Source of the DNA: an uncultured Neomegalonema sp.
GTDB taxonomy: Bacteria > Pseudomonadota > Alphaproteobacteria > Rhodobacterales > Rhodobacteraceae
Assembly: GCA_937958625.1 (NCBI GenBank)
Contig: CALGNO010000255.1
Location: 1 to 36,008, forward strand
Reading direction: 5' to 3'
DNA length: 36,008 bases
Position 1 is the first letter of the stretch. The number at the start of each line of letters is the position of its first letter. Both the position numbers and the translations under genes were made by a program. The notes beneath the pieces are model-generated. The model was not told where the DNA came from and did no database searches. It saw only the letters and a program-made list of their open reading frames with translations. Positions 8,644-17,488 of this stretch are shown one piece after another.

Positions 8644-9477
8644 ATGGACCCGACACAGCCTTCTCCGAAATCGCGCTGGGCAGACCTTTATTCCCGCGTC
8701 GTCTCCGCCGTCGTCCTCGCCGGGGTCGGCTTCACCATGATCGTGATGGGTGTCGGCACGACCGAGATACTGGTCGGTATCGGGTGCGGAATCATGGGTT
8801 GGGAGTGGCGGCGGATCAGCGGCAGCGGGCGGCGCAATATCTTCGCCGATGCGACGGCGGTGGCGTGCGCCGCTTTACCGGCTCTCTTTACGTATCTGTT
8901 CAGTTTGTCCGCCGGGATTGGCCTCGCGCTGGGCGGGACGGTGATCGTGGGTCTGTTGGCGGACAGCAAGACACTGTTTTACAAGCGCACTTTGCCGGGT
9001 TTGCTGGCCATCGCCATCGCCGGGGTGTTCTTCGTCTGGCTGCGGCAGGATTTCGAGCACGGCCTGAAAATCGCGCTTTGGTTGCCGCTGACGGTGATTG
9101 CCGCCGACGTGGGGGCCTATTTCGCGGGTAAGTCTCTCGGTGGTCCGAAGCTGGCGCCCAAGCTTAGCCCGAACAAGACGATTTCGGGTGCCGTCGGCGG
9201 ACAGATTGCGGCGGTTATCGTCGGGGTCTCGATTGCCTTGATTGCGGATGCTGGCAGCCTGCCGGTGATCGCCGCGATGGCATGGATTACCGCCATTGTC
9301 TCCCAAGGCGGCGATCTGACCGAATCTTGGGCCAAGCGGCTTTACGGGGTCAAGGACACCAGTTCGCTGATCCCCGGCCATGGTGGCTTGCTCGACCGTT
9401 TCGACGGCTTGATCGCGGCCAGCCTTTTCATGGGTCTCGTGACGTTTATCGCCGGATCGACGATTTTCGCGTGGTAG
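8644..9477 (+). CDS. cdsA: Phosphatidate cytidylyltransferase
   Basis: A roughly 277-residue polytopic membrane enzyme that makes CDP-diacylglycerol from phosphatidic acid and CTP. About seven or eight hydrophobic segments are visible. The C-terminal CdsA signature is present as [28 protein letters not shown], with [23 protein letters not shown] upstream. GTG at 8638 and ATG at 8644 are both in frame; ATG is preferred because the only Shine-Dalgarno-like bases (GGGTAA) end directly at the GTG. It lies 34 bases after uppS. In most relatives dxr follows it; here a 196-base gap leads straight to rseP. Confidence 0.95.
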   Translation: MDPTQPSPKSRWADLYSRVVSAVVLAGVGFTMIVMGVGTTEILVGIGCGIMGWEWRRISGSGRRNIFADATAVACAALPALFTYLFSLSAGIGLALGGTVIVGLLADSKTLFYKRTLPGLLAIAIAGVFFVWLRQDFEHGLKIALWLPLTVIAADVGAYFAGKSLGGPKLAPKLSPNKTISGAVGGQIAAVIVGVSIALIADAGSLPVIAAMAWITAIVSQGGDLTESWAKRLYGVKDTSSLIPGHGGLLDRFDGLIAASLFMGLVTFIAGSTIFAW

Positions 9478-9673
9478 GCTCGATTACGCTCTGGGACACC
9501 AAGCGGTAACTAAACCGGTGTAGACGGGTTGCTTGTCGCGAAGACCGGAAACCTTGACCTTGCCGCAATTCTACAGCAGTTGCATGGATGGACCATGTAC
9601 GCGGAAAAGGGCGATCCGCGTTGTGGGTCGCATACCGCTCGTTGTTTCGTCCTAGCCTGATGTCGGAGCCAGA
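9478..9673. other. Gene-free gap at the usual position of dxr
   Basis: These 196 bases hold no supported reading frame and no recognisable fragment of DXP reductoisomerase. This is the widest gap in the pyrH-lpxB run. It could hold an internal promoter for rseP-lpxB, but I see no convincing -35/-10 pair. Confidence 0.6.
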
Positions 9674-11020
9674 ATGAGTTTTCTCGAGCAAATCCCGCTG
9701 ATCGGGCCGGTTGCCTATTACATAGTGCCGTTCTTCGTGGTGCTGATGGTCGTCGTCTTCATCCACGAATACGGGCACTACAAGGTCGCCCAATGGTGCG
9801 GCGTGAAATCCGATGCCTTTTCCATCGGGTTCGGGCCGGAACTGTTCGGATGGCAGGACAAGCGCGGAACCCGCTGGAAACTCAGTCTTATTCCGCTTGG
9901 CGGCTATGTGAAGTTCCGCGGCGATGCCGACCCTTCCAGCGCGACCATCGACGAGGAAGCGCTGGCGAGCATGTCGGCGGAAGAGCGCCAAGGCTCGTTC
10001 CCCGCCGCCTCGCTGCCCCGCCGTGCCGCGATTGTCGCGGCAGGGCCGATGTTCAACTTCATTCTCGCGGCGTTTCTGTTCGGCGGTCTGGCGTATTTCG
10101 TTGGAATGCCAACGGACCGTCCGGTCATCGACGAGGTCGAGCAAGGCTCTCAGGCCGAGGATGCGGGCTTCAGGCCCGGTGACAAGCTGGCCGCCGTCAA
10201 TGGCCAGCCGGTCACAGCGTTCAGCGATCTGGCCGTCGCCGCGCGCGACTCGAATGGCGCGCCGATTTCGGTTGAGGTCGAGCGCGATGGGTCATCCCTG
10301 ACCCTGCCTTTCGCCTTTACCCCGCCGATTATCGTCCAGTCCGTGCGCACCGATGGCGCCGCGGCGGAGGCGGGGATCGAGGCGGGCGACGTGGTAACGG
10401 GCGTCGACGGCAAGAAAATCGCGCTGTTCGAAGATTTGCGCGATGCCGTTCTGGCCTCCGAAGGCAAGCCGATCACGATCAGCCTGCTGCGCGATGGCGA
10501 GCCGCTCGATGTGACCGCCACGCCTGAAATGAGAGAAATCCGCGACGAACAGGGCGAGATCGTCACGCGATACCTGCTCGGCGTCACCCATTCTTCGACG
10601 CTGGGCATGTATGCGCCCCTCGAAAGTGCCTCGCTGCTCGAGGCGGCGGAGACCGGCGTCAGCCAGACTTACGGGGTTTTGTCCGGCACGGTGTTCTTCA
10701 TCTACGAGCTGTTTGCCGGGCGCGGTGATGTCGGCGATCTCGGCGGGCCGATCCGAATCGCCGAGTTCTCGGGACAGGCGGCAGAGCGTGGTCCGTCCTC
10801 CCTTATTACGCTGATGGCTGTGCTTTCAGCGTCAATTGGCCTGATAAACCTGTTTCCGATCCCGGTTCTGGATGGAGGACATTTACTATTTTATGCAATA
10901 GAGGCCATACGCGGTAAGCCATTGAATGAACGGGCACAGGAAATCGGGCTGACCATAGGGTTCGCGCTCATCATCACGTTGATGCTGTTTGCGACCTATA
11001 ACGATGTCATCCGATTGTAG
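9674..11020 (+). CDS. rseP: Site-2 intramembrane metalloprotease RseP
   Basis: A 448-residue inner-membrane zinc protease that cleaves anti-sigma factors and remnant signal peptides. The zinc motif HEYGH is at residues 31-35 in the first membrane helix. Two PDZ domains follow: around VDEVEQGSQAEDAGFRPGD and around VQSVRTDGAAAEAGIEAGD. The third metal-ligand motif NLFPIPVLDGG is near residues 392-402, followed by a last helix. The family usually runs 370-450 residues, with one or two PDZ domains. A GGAG lies about 7 bases before the ATG. It normally sits between dxr and bamA; only the bamA side is conserved here (93 bases away). Confidence 0.96.
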   Translation: MSFLEQIPLIGPVAYYIVPFFVVLMVVVFIHEYGHYKVAQWCGVKSDAFSIGFGPELFGWQDKRGTRWKLSLIPLGGYVKFRGDADPSSATIDEEALASMSAEERQGSFPAASLPRRAAIVAAGPMFNFILAAFLFGGLAYFVGMPTDRPVIDEVEQGSQAEDAGFRPGDKLAAVNGQPVTAFSDLAVAARDSNGAPISVEVERDGSSLTLPFAFTPPIIVQSVRTDGAAAEAGIEAGDVVTGVDGKKIALFEDLRDAVLASEGKPITISLLRDGEPLDVTATPEMREIRDEQGEIVTRYLLGVTHSSTLGMYAPLESASLLEAAETGVSQTYGVLSGTVFFIYELFAGRGDVGDLGGPIRIAEFSGQAAERGPSSLITLMAVLSASIGLINLFPIPVLDGGHLLFYAIEAIRGKPLNERAQEIGLTIGFALIITLMLFATYNDVIRL

Positions 11021-11113
11021 TCGGCACGCCGATAAAGTGTCTGTCCGGTCATCGCAGATGGGACGCTGGATAAATTGAGCAGGCACTGCGCTGCCAAGGC
11101 GGAGAGAGTGAGT

Positions 11114-13486
11114 ATGAAACGGGTTTCCAAGACCGTGGGGCGTCATGCCGGTGTGTCACTGGTGGCGCTGGGTATCGCTTTGGGGGCGGCTTCGGTTCCG
11201 TTGGTGTCGATGGCACAAACCACGGGTGTCAGCGCCGCCGGAGGCCAGATCAGCACGATCGAGGTTCAGGGCAACCAGCGGATCGAACCGGCGACGGTGC
11301 TGTCCTATATGACCGTGCGCCAGGGACAGGCGGCAACGCCCGCCCAGATCAATGCGTCGGTCAAGGCGCTGTTCGAAACCGGTCTTTTCCGTGATGTCAG
11401 CATCGACCGACGCGGGTCGGTTCTGGTCGTTACCGTCGATGAAAACCCGGTCGTCAACCAGATTGCCTTCGAGGGCAATGACCGCATCCCGGACGATTCC
11501 CTGCGTGCCGGCGTCACGAGCCGCGAGCGCCGGGTCTTTACCCGCGCCAAAGCCGAAAAGGACGCCGAGGATATTCTGGAAGCCTATCGCCGCTCGGGTC
11601 GCTACGGGGCCTCGGTCGAGCCAAAAATCATCGAGCTTCCCCAGAACCGCGTCGATCTTGTTTTTGAGATCGATGAAGGCCCGGTGACCGGTGTCGAGAG
11701 CATTCGCTTTGTCGGCAACCGCGCCTATTCCGACCGCCGCCTGCGCGGTGAGATTTCGACCGACGAAACGGCTTGGTACAACTTTCTGTCCGCAACGGAT
11801 TCCTACGATCCCGACCGTTTGGAGCTCGACCAACAAGAGCTGCGCCGCTTTTATCTCTCAAACGGCTATGTCGATTTCGAAGTGAACTCGGCGGTCGCTG
11901 AATTGTCGCCCGACCGTTCCGGCTTTTTCCTGACCTTCACGATGACCGAGGGCGAGCAATACGATTTCGGCCCCGTGGATGTGGTCTCCAATGCCGAGGG
12001 GGTCGATGTCGAGGAGCTGCGCAGCCTCGTCACGTTCAGCGAGGGCGAAACCTACGATATCCGCGAGATCGAAGAAACGATCACCGAAATGACGTTCCGC
12101 CTTGGCGAGAGCGGGTACGCGTTCACCGAGATCGTGCCGATCCCCGTCAAGGATGACGAGAATAGCACCGTTGGTCTGACCCTCGAAATCAACGAGGGCG
12201 AGCGTGTTTTCGTCGAGCGTATCGACATTACAGGCAACAGCCGTACCCTCGACCGCGTTATCCGGCGTCAGTTCGAACTGGTCGAGGGCGATGCCTTCAA
12301 CGCCTTGCAGCTTCGCCGTTCGCGCTCGAAAATCCGGGGGCTTGGCTTCTTTAGCGGCGTCGACGTGCAGACGCGTCAGGGTTCGGCCCCCGACCGGATT
12401 GTCGTGGAAACGCAGGTGCAGGAGCAATCGACCGGTCAGTTGAGCTTCGGTGTCGGCTTTTCGACGTCTGAAAGTGTCTCCGTCGAGGCCAGCGTCGTGG
12501 AGCGAAACCTGCTCGGACGCGGCCAGGCGCTGCGTGTGCGCGCCCGCCTGTCAGGTCGCACGACACTCTATGACCTCAGCTTTACTGAACCGGCATTTCT
12601 GGATCGCGATCTTGCCGTCGGTTTCGACCTCTACCGGCGCGAGACGGATAACCAGGATGCGTCGTCCTTTGACATCGTGAATACCGGCTTTCAGCCGCGC
12701 GTCAGTTTTCCGCTCGGGCGCTATTCGCGTCTCAGCCCGCGTTATCGCATCTCGCTCGACGAGATTGTCGATGTCCCTGATGATGCCTCGCCGCTCATCC
12801 AGGCCGACAAGGGCGAAGCCCTGACATCTTCGATCGGTTACGAGCTGGTCTATGACCGCCGCAATGATATTGCCGAGCCGAAAAGCGGTTATCTGCTGCG
12901 GTTCGAACAGGATCTTGCCGGGCTTGGCGGGGATGCCCGCTATATCAAGACCGAAGCATCGGCGAAGGGCTATACGACGCTGTTTTCCGACGAGGTCGTC
13001 GGCAGCCTGGAAATCGCGGGTGGAGCGATCAACACCTTTGGCGGATATGACCTGAAGGCATCCGACCGCTTTTATCTCGGCGGTGACAGCCTTCGCGGCT
13101 TCGAGAGCGCCGGTATCGGCCCGCGTGATCAGTTCACCGACGATACGCTGGGCGGCAACTTTTATGGTGTGGCCCGCGCCGAGGTGACGTTCCCGCTCGG
13201 ACTGCCCGAGGAATACGGCCTAGCGGGCGGTATTTTCGGCGACGTGGGTACGGTCTGGGATCTCGACGACACCAGTTACCAGACCGCCGCCGGTGATCCG
13301 CTGGAAGTCAATAACAACAATCCAGTGACGGTTGACGACTCGGTACAGATTCGCGCGGCGATTGGGGCGACGATCTTCTGGACCTCGCCCTTCGGTCCCG
13401 TGCGCCTGAACTTCGCGACACCGATCCTCAAGGAAGACGGCGACGATGAAGAATTCTTCCGCTTCAGCGCCGGTACGCGGTTCTGA
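11114..13486 (+). CDS. bamA: Outer-membrane protein assembly factor BamA
   Basis: A 790-residue outer-membrane beta-barrel insertase. A signal peptide (about residues 1-35, ending near SMAQ) precedes five POTRA repeats, recognised by their recurring VxxIxFxGNxRxxDxxLRxxV-like pattern (for example IAFEGNDRIPDDSLRAGV and IRFVGNRAYSDRRLRGEI). The C-terminal 16-strand barrel contains the conserved YLGGDSLRGFESAG (VRGF-type lid-lock motif) and ends in Phe (SAGTRF), the beta-signal. The ATG at 11114 has GGAG at 11101-11104. A GTG at 11108 in frame and further upstream starts are possible but would lengthen the signal peptide. It is followed immediately by its chaperone gene ompH. Confidence 0.97.
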   Translation: MKRVSKTVGRHAGVSLVALGIALGAASVPLVSMAQTTGVSAAGGQISTIEVQGNQRIEPATVLSYMTVRQGQAATPAQINASVKALFETGLFRDVSIDRRGSVLVVTVDENPVVNQIAFEGNDRIPDDSLRAGVTSRERRVFTRAKAEKDAEDILEAYRRSGRYGASVEPKIIELPQNRVDLVFEIDEGPVTGVESIRFVGNRAYSDRRLRGEISTDETAWYNFLSATDSYDPDRLELDQQELRRFYLSNGYVDFEVNSAVAELSPDRSGFFLTFTMTEGEQYDFGPVDVVSNAEGVDVEELRSLVTFSEGETYDIREIEETITEMTFRLGESGYAFTEIVPIPVKDDENSTVGLTLEINEGERVFVERIDITGNSRTLDRVIRRQFELVEGDAFNALQLRRSRSKIRGLGFFSGVDVQTRQGSAPDRIVVETQVQEQSTGQLSFGVGFSTSESVSVEASVVERNLLGRGQALRVRARLSGRTTLYDLSFTEPAFLDRDLAVGFDLYRRETDNQDASSFDIVNTGFQPRVSFPLGRYSRLSPRYRISLDEIVDVPDDASPLIQADKGEALTSSIGYELVYDRRNDIAEPKSGYLLRFEQDLAGLGGDARYIKTEASAKGYTTLFSDEVVGSLEIAGGAINTFGGYDLKASDRFYLGGDSLRGFESAGIGPRDQFTDDTLGGNFYGVARAEVTFPLGLPEEYGLAGGIFGDVGTVWDLDDTSYQTAAGDPLEVNNNNPVTVDDSVQIRAAIGATIFWTSPFGPVRLNFATPILKEDGDDEEFFRFSAGTRF

Positions 13487-14048
13487 TTTGCACGGACGGT
13501 TCCTGAAAAAGATCGTCCTCGCATTTCTGCTGATCATCACGCCTTTGCCCGCGTTCGCGCAGGCAGAGGCAGCGATTGGCATCCTCGTCGTCGATATGCA
13601 GCGCGTTCAACGCGATTCCGAAGCCGCGATCAGTGTACGCGAGCAATCCGATGCCTTGCGCGCCGAACTGGAACAGATCATCGCGGAACGGGCGCAGAAG
13701 ATCAGTGCGGAAGAGGCGAGCCTTGCCAAAGAGCGCGCCGACCTGAGCGAAGAAGAATTTGCCCAGCGGGTGCGCGATTTTGAGAAACGCGTATTCGCCA
13801 ACCGGGATTTCGCCCAGCGCGAGTCCGGCAAGCTTCAACGGTTGCTGGCGCAGGCGGGCAATACCCTGCGCCGCCGCATCGCACCGATTCTGACGGAAAT
13901 CATGCGCGAGCGCCAGGCGCAGCTGATGCTCGATACCAGTCAGGTCGTGCTGAGTGCCGATAGCCTCGATGTTACCGAAGAGGTGCTGCAACGCCTCAAT
14001 GCGGTCCTGCCGACCTTGGTGCTCGCGCCCGCGCGTGTGCCGGAATAA
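13446..14048 (+). CDS. ompH: OmpH/Skp-family periplasmic chaperone
   Basis: A 186-200 residue periplasmic chaperone that carries unfolded outer-membrane proteins to BamA. The signal peptide is FLKKIVLAFLLIITPLPAFAQA. The mature part starts IGILVVDMQRVQRDSEAA, the family's usual first strand, and continues as a long charged coiled coil (about residues 65-150) typical of Skp tentacles. Start choice is open. ATG 13446 has AGGAAG nine bases upstream and overlaps the bamA end by 41 bases, but gives an unusually long signal-peptide N-region. TTG 13488 starts just after the bamA stop and gives a normal signal peptide, but has no clear ribosome-binding site. The expected downstream neighbour lpxD is absent. 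Confidence 0.88.
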   Translation: MKNSSASAPVRGSDLHGRFLKKIVLAFLLIITPLPAFAQAEAAIGILVVDMQRVQRDSEAAISVREQSDALRAELEQIIAERAQKISAEEASLAKERADLSEEEFAQRVRDFEKRVFANRDFAQRESGKLQRLLAQAGNTLRRRIAPILTEIMRERQAQLMLDTSQVVLSADSLDVTEEVLQRLNAVLPTLVLAPARVPE

Positions 14049-14125
14049 AAGTACCGATGCTTGACCGAATGACGTAATCCGGTAACACCGGTGCTACGCC
14101 CTGCCGACCTGGATGGACCCTGCCG

Positions 14126-14581
14126 ATGTCTGATGCGCCCTCAATCGCCGATCTCGACCGCATCAAGCGGATGATCCCCCATCGCGACCCATTCCTGATG
14201 ATCGATTCCGTGCGCGATATTCGGAATGCGGAATTCGCCATCGGTGAAAAGGCAGTCACGGGCGAGGAATATTTCTTCAAGGGTCATTTTCCGGGCCGTC
14301 CCATCATGCCCGGTGTGCTGATCGTCGAGGCGATGGCGCAAACGGCGGCGGTTCTGGTCGTCCAGACCCTCGATATGGTCGATCAAGGCAAGCTGGTCTA
14401 CTTCATGACCGTCGACAAGACGAAGTTTCGCGCGCCGGTCGAACCGGGCGCGGCGCTCGAACTGCATGTGACCGTCCAGCGCAGCAAAGGCCGTGTGTGG
14501 AAATTCAACGGCGTCGGCAAGGTGGATGACAAGGTCGTTGCCGAAGCCGAATTCAGCGCGATGATCGTCGATCCCGAATAA
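14126..14581 (+). CDS. fabZ: (3R)-hydroxyacyl-ACP dehydratase FabZ
   Basis: A 151-residue hotdog-fold dehydratase acting in fatty-acid elongation; it competes with LpxA for 3-hydroxyacyl-ACP. The catalytic region reads GHFPGRPIMPGVLIVEAMAQ (His and Glu of the active site), after IKRMIPHRDPFLMIDSV. Length is typical. It lies 77 bases after ompH, with no lpxD in between, and 45 bases before lpxA, the usual fabZ-lpxA pair. Confidence 0.97.
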   Translation: MSDAPSIADLDRIKRMIPHRDPFLMIDSVRDIRNAEFAIGEKAVTGEEYFFKGHFPGRPIMPGVLIVEAMAQTAAVLVVQTLDMVDQGKLVYFMTVDKTKFRAPVEPGAALELHVTVQRSKGRVWKFNGVGKVDDKVVAEAEFSAMIVDPE

Positions 14582-14626
14582 GCCGCCCGCCGACCTGCCT
14601 CATCTCGATCCCGTATCGGAGCCACT

Positions 14627-15433
14627 ATGACAATCGCCGACAGTGCCGTAATCCACGCGACAGCCCTGGTGGAGGACGGCGCTGTAATCGGTGATGGTGC
14701 CCGCATCGGGCCGTATTGCACCGTGGGCGCGCATGTGCGCCTTGCCGAGAATACGGCGCTGGATAGCCATGTCGCCGTCGCCGGTCATACCAGCATCGGG
14801 GCGGGAACCCGCGTCTTTCCGTTTTCGTCCATCGGGTCCGAGCCGCAGGATCTCAAGTTTTCCGGCGAAGTCACCCGGCTGGAGATTGGCGAGAACAACG
14901 CGATCCGCGAGCATGTGACGATGAATCCCGGCACCGAGGGCGGCGGCGGCGTAACCCGGGTCGGCAACAACTGCCTCTTCATGGTCGGCACCCATGTCGC
15001 CCATGATTGTCAGGTCGGGTCCAATGTCATCATCGCGAACCAGTCGGCGCTGGCCGGGCATGTGGAGGTCGGTGACTTTACCGTCATCGGCGGCCTCAGC
15101 GCCGTGCATCAGTTCGTGCGTATCGGCACCCATGCGATGATCGGCGGCATGTCGGGGGTCGAACGCGATATTATTCCGGCGGGTACGGTCATGGGTAACC
15201 GCGCGCATCTCGCGGGTCTCAACCTCACCGGCCTCAAGCGGCGGGGCATCCCTAAGGATGCGATCCACGCCTTGCGCGCCGCCTATCGCGAGATTTTCGA
15301 GGGCAAGGACGGTGAGTTGGTCGAACGCGCCGAGGCGATTCAGGCGACCCTGCCCGAGAGCGGCCCGGCGCGCGATATGGTCGAGTTCATCCTCGCTGGC
15401 AGTAACCGGCGCTTTTGTACCCCCGCTGCCTGA
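14627..15433 (+). CDS. lpxA: UDP-N-acetylglucosamine O-acyltransferase LpxA
   Basis: A 268-residue left-handed beta-helix enzyme that starts lipid A synthesis by moving a 3-hydroxyacyl chain from ACP to UDP-GlcNAc. Hexapeptide repeats fill the first 190 residues (IHATALVEDGAVIGDGARIG). The catalytic His lies in FMVGTHVAHDCQVG, and IGGLSAVHQFVRIG follows. The C-terminal helical domain contains LTGLKRRGIPKDAIHALRAAYREIF. A GGAG lies upstream of the ATG. It lies 16 bases before lpxI, so the lipid A genes are probably cotranscribed. Confidence 0.97.
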   Translation: MTIADSAVIHATALVEDGAVIGDGARIGPYCTVGAHVRLAENTALDSHVAVAGHTSIGAGTRVFPFSSIGSEPQDLKFSGEVTRLEIGENNAIREHVTMNPGTEGGGGVTRVGNNCLFMVGTHVAHDCQVGSNVIIANQSALAGHVEVGDFTVIGGLSAVHQFVRIGTHAMIGGMSGVERDIIPAGTVMGNRAHLAGLNLTGLKRRGIPKDAIHALRAAYREIFEGKDGELVERAEAIQATLPESGPARDMVEFILAGSNRRFCTPAA

Positions 15434-15449
15434 GGTGCAGCCCGCGCCG

Positions 15450-16268
15450 ATGAAACTGGCGATTCTGGCGGGCGGCGGCTCTCTGCCGCGTCAGGTGACC
15501 GAAGCGTGCCTGCGCGATGACATCCCGTTTCTGCTGGTCAATCTCGGCGGCGCAGCCGGAGAGTGGATCGCCGATTACGACCCGCTGACCGTCAGCCTCG
15601 GCCAAGTCGGCAAGCTGCTCGAAGCGATGACGGCCCATAGCTGTGATACCGTGACGATGGCGGGGCCGATTGCGCGACCACAGCTGTCGCGGGTTCGGTT
15701 CGATTGGCAGGGTGCAAAAGTCTTGCCCCGGGTGGCGAAACTGTTTCGGCAAGGCGACGATGCGCTGCTCAGCGGGATTGCGCAGATCTTCGAAGAACAT
15801 GGTTTTCGGGTCGTTGGCCCCGATATGATTCTGGGAGACATCGTCGCCCGTGCGGGATTGATGACGGTCGCCGCCCCGGACGAGACGGCCATGCTGGACA
15901 TCGCCCGTGCGCGAGAAATCCTCCATGCCCTCAGTCCCCATGATGTCGGGCAGGGCGTGGTCGTCGCAAACGGTGTCTGCCTCGCCGTAGAGGCCGCCGA
16001 AGGGACCGCGATGATGTTGCATCGGGTCGCTGATTTGCGCCGGGATGAAGAACGCTCCGGCGTGTTGGTGAAGCTGCCGAAGCGGGGACAGGATCGCCGT
16101 ATCGACTTGCCTGCTGTCGGGCCTGATACGGCGACCGCTGCCGAACTCGCGCATCTGGCGGGCATTGCGGTCGAGGCGGAGGGCGGGCTGGTGATCGACG
16201 GGCGCGAGACCACCCGGCGCTGTGACGCCGCCGGTCTGTTCCTGATCGGCCTCGACGGCAACCCGTAG
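15450..16268 (+). CDS. lpxI: UDP-2,3-diacylglucosamine diphosphatase LpxI
   Basis: A 272-residue cytoplasmic pyrophosphatase that converts UDP-2,3-diacylglucosamine to lipid X. LpxI is the alphaproteobacterial replacement for LpxH. The N-terminus MKLAILAGGGSLPRQV and the internal TVTMAGPIARPQLSRVRFDWQG and GVVVANGVCLAVEAAEGTAMML are characteristic, as is the C-terminal GLVIDGRETTRRCDAAGLFLIGLDG. ATG 15450 gives the family length; GTG 15435 is also in frame, closer to the lpxA stop. Its stop shares one base with the GTG start of lpxB. Confidence 0.95.
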   Translation: MKLAILAGGGSLPRQVTEACLRDDIPFLLVNLGGAAGEWIADYDPLTVSLGQVGKLLEAMTAHSCDTVTMAGPIARPQLSRVRFDWQGAKVLPRVAKLFRQGDDALLSGIAQIFEEHGFRVVGPDMILGDIVARAGLMTVAAPDETAMLDIARAREILHALSPHDVGQGVVVANGVCLAVEAAEGTAMMLHRVADLRRDEERSGVLVKLPKRGQDRRIDLPAVGPDTATAAELAHLAGIAVEAEGGLVIDGRETTRRCDAAGLFLIGLDGNP

Positions 16269-17488
16269 TGAGCAGCGCGTCGCCGCATATCTTTATCCTC
16301 GCGGGGGAAAGCTCCGGTGACCGGCTGGGCGCTGCGCTGATGAGGCGGCTGCGCGAGGAAACCGGCGGCGACGTTCGCATATCCGGTGTGGGCGGCGAGG
16401 CGATGATGGCCGAAGGGCTGGAGCCGATCTTTCCGCTGAAAGACATTGCCGTCATGGGCTTTGTCGAGGTTCTGCCCCATATCCGGCGCATCCGGCGGCG
16501 GCTGGGCGAGGCGGTGGCTGCGATCACTGAAACCCGGCCCGATGCCGTCGTCACCATCGATGCGCAGGTTTTCTCCGGGATGCTGGCCAAGCGGGTGCGG
16601 CGCGCCGTGCCCGAGACGGCGCTGATCCACTACGTTGCGCCGACCGTCTGGGCGTGGAAGCCATGGCGGGCGCGCAAACTGGCCGGGTATCTCGACCGGG
16701 TGCTGGCGCTTTTCCCGTTTGAGCCGCCGTATTTCGAGGCTGAAGGACTGACCTGTGATTTCGTCGGGCATCCGGTGGTCGAACGCACGGCGCGGGTGCC
16801 CGGCGATGCCGGATCAATCCTGCGGCGCGACCTTGGCATTGCAGATGATGCCAAAGTCCTTTTGCTCGCGCCCGGCAGTCGGTCGAGCGAGATTGCGCGC
16901 CTCGGCCAGCCCTTTGGCGATGCGGCCAACCGGCTGTCAGCAAAGGTCGAAGGGCTGGAGGTGATCGTGCCGGTTGCGGCCTCGATCGCCGATGAACTGG
17001 TCGAGATTGCGCGGGGCTGGTCGGTAAAAACCCACATCCTCGATCCGCGCGGTTTGCCGTTCGAGCAGGCGGAGGCGCGAAAATTTGCGGCCTTTGCCGC
17101 CGCCGACGTGGCGCTGGCCGCTTCGGGCACCGTAACGCTCGAACTTGCGGCGATGCGGGTGCCGATGATCGTCGGCTATCGGATGCCGAGGCTGACCGAG
17201 GCGGTGATCCGCCGCATGATCCGCATCGATACCGGGACGTTGGTTAACATCATCACCGATGAAAAGATCGTGCCGGAGTTTTGGCAGCAGGACTGCGCTG
17301 GCGAGCCGCTCGCGGAGGCCCTCAGCGGGCTTTTGAGCAATGAAAAAGCCCGCGATGCGCAGATCGCGGGCTTTGACAGGGCGTTTCAGGCGCTCGGCGA
17401 GGGCGATGCGCCGCCCTCGACCCGGGCGGCGCGGTCCGTCCTTACCGCCCTGAGCGAAAAGCGTCAGCGTTTCTCGACCGGCACGTAG
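16268..17488 (+). CDS. lpxB: Lipid-A-disaccharide synthase LpxB
   Basis: A 406-residue GT19 glycosyltransferase that joins lipid X and UDP-2,3-diacylglucosamine into the lipid A disaccharide at the inner membrane. Motifs are [19 protein letters not shown] at the N-terminus, [50 protein letters not shown] and the donor-site [20 protein letters not shown]. It starts with GTG at 16268, overlapping the lpxI stop by one base. Its last 25 bases overlap the 3' end of the convergent gltA gene, and its codons at 17343-17374 carry a strong minus-strand terminator (separate entry). It appears to end the pyrH-lpxB run. Confidence 0.96.
   Translation: MSSASPHIFILAGESSGDRLGAALMRRLREETGGDVRISGVGGEAMMAEGLEPIFPLKDIAVMGFVEVLPHIRRIRRRLGEAVAAITETRPDAVVTIDAQVFSGMLAKRVRRAVPETALIHYVAPTVWAWKPWRARKLAGYLDRVLALFPFEPPYFEAEGLTCDFVGHPVVERTARVPGDAGSILRRDLGIADDAKVLLLAPGSRSSEIARLGQPFGDAANRLSAKVEGLEVIVPVAASIADELVEIARGWSVKTHILDPRGLPFEQAEARKFAAFAAADVALAASGTVTLELAAMRVPMIVGYRMPRLTEAVIRRMIRIDTGTLVNIITDEKIVPEFWQQDCAGEPLAEALSGLLSNEKARDAQIAGFDRAFQALGEGDAPPSTRAARSVLTALSEKRQRFSTGT
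17343..17374 (-). terminator. Intrinsic terminator of gltA, inside lpxB codons
   Basis: On the minus strand a 12-base stem (AAAGCCCGCGAT / ATCGCGGGCTTT) with a 6-base loop is followed directly by TTTTTC. This is a textbook rho-independent terminator about 90 bases beyond the gltA stop. On the plus strand it encodes [10 protein letters not shown] near the end of LpxB. The plus-strand downstream bases (GACAGG) are not a T-run, so it should act mainly in one direction. Confidence 0.82.

Noticed and set aside
9478-9673. Possible dxr pseudogene
   Set aside because: I looked for DXR-like fragments in all frames and saw none; the gap is too short and has no family motif.
15575-16771. Minus-strand open frame of about 398 codons across lpxI and lpxB
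   Set aside because: Antisense shadow with long Ser/Arg/Pro-rich runs and no initiation signal.
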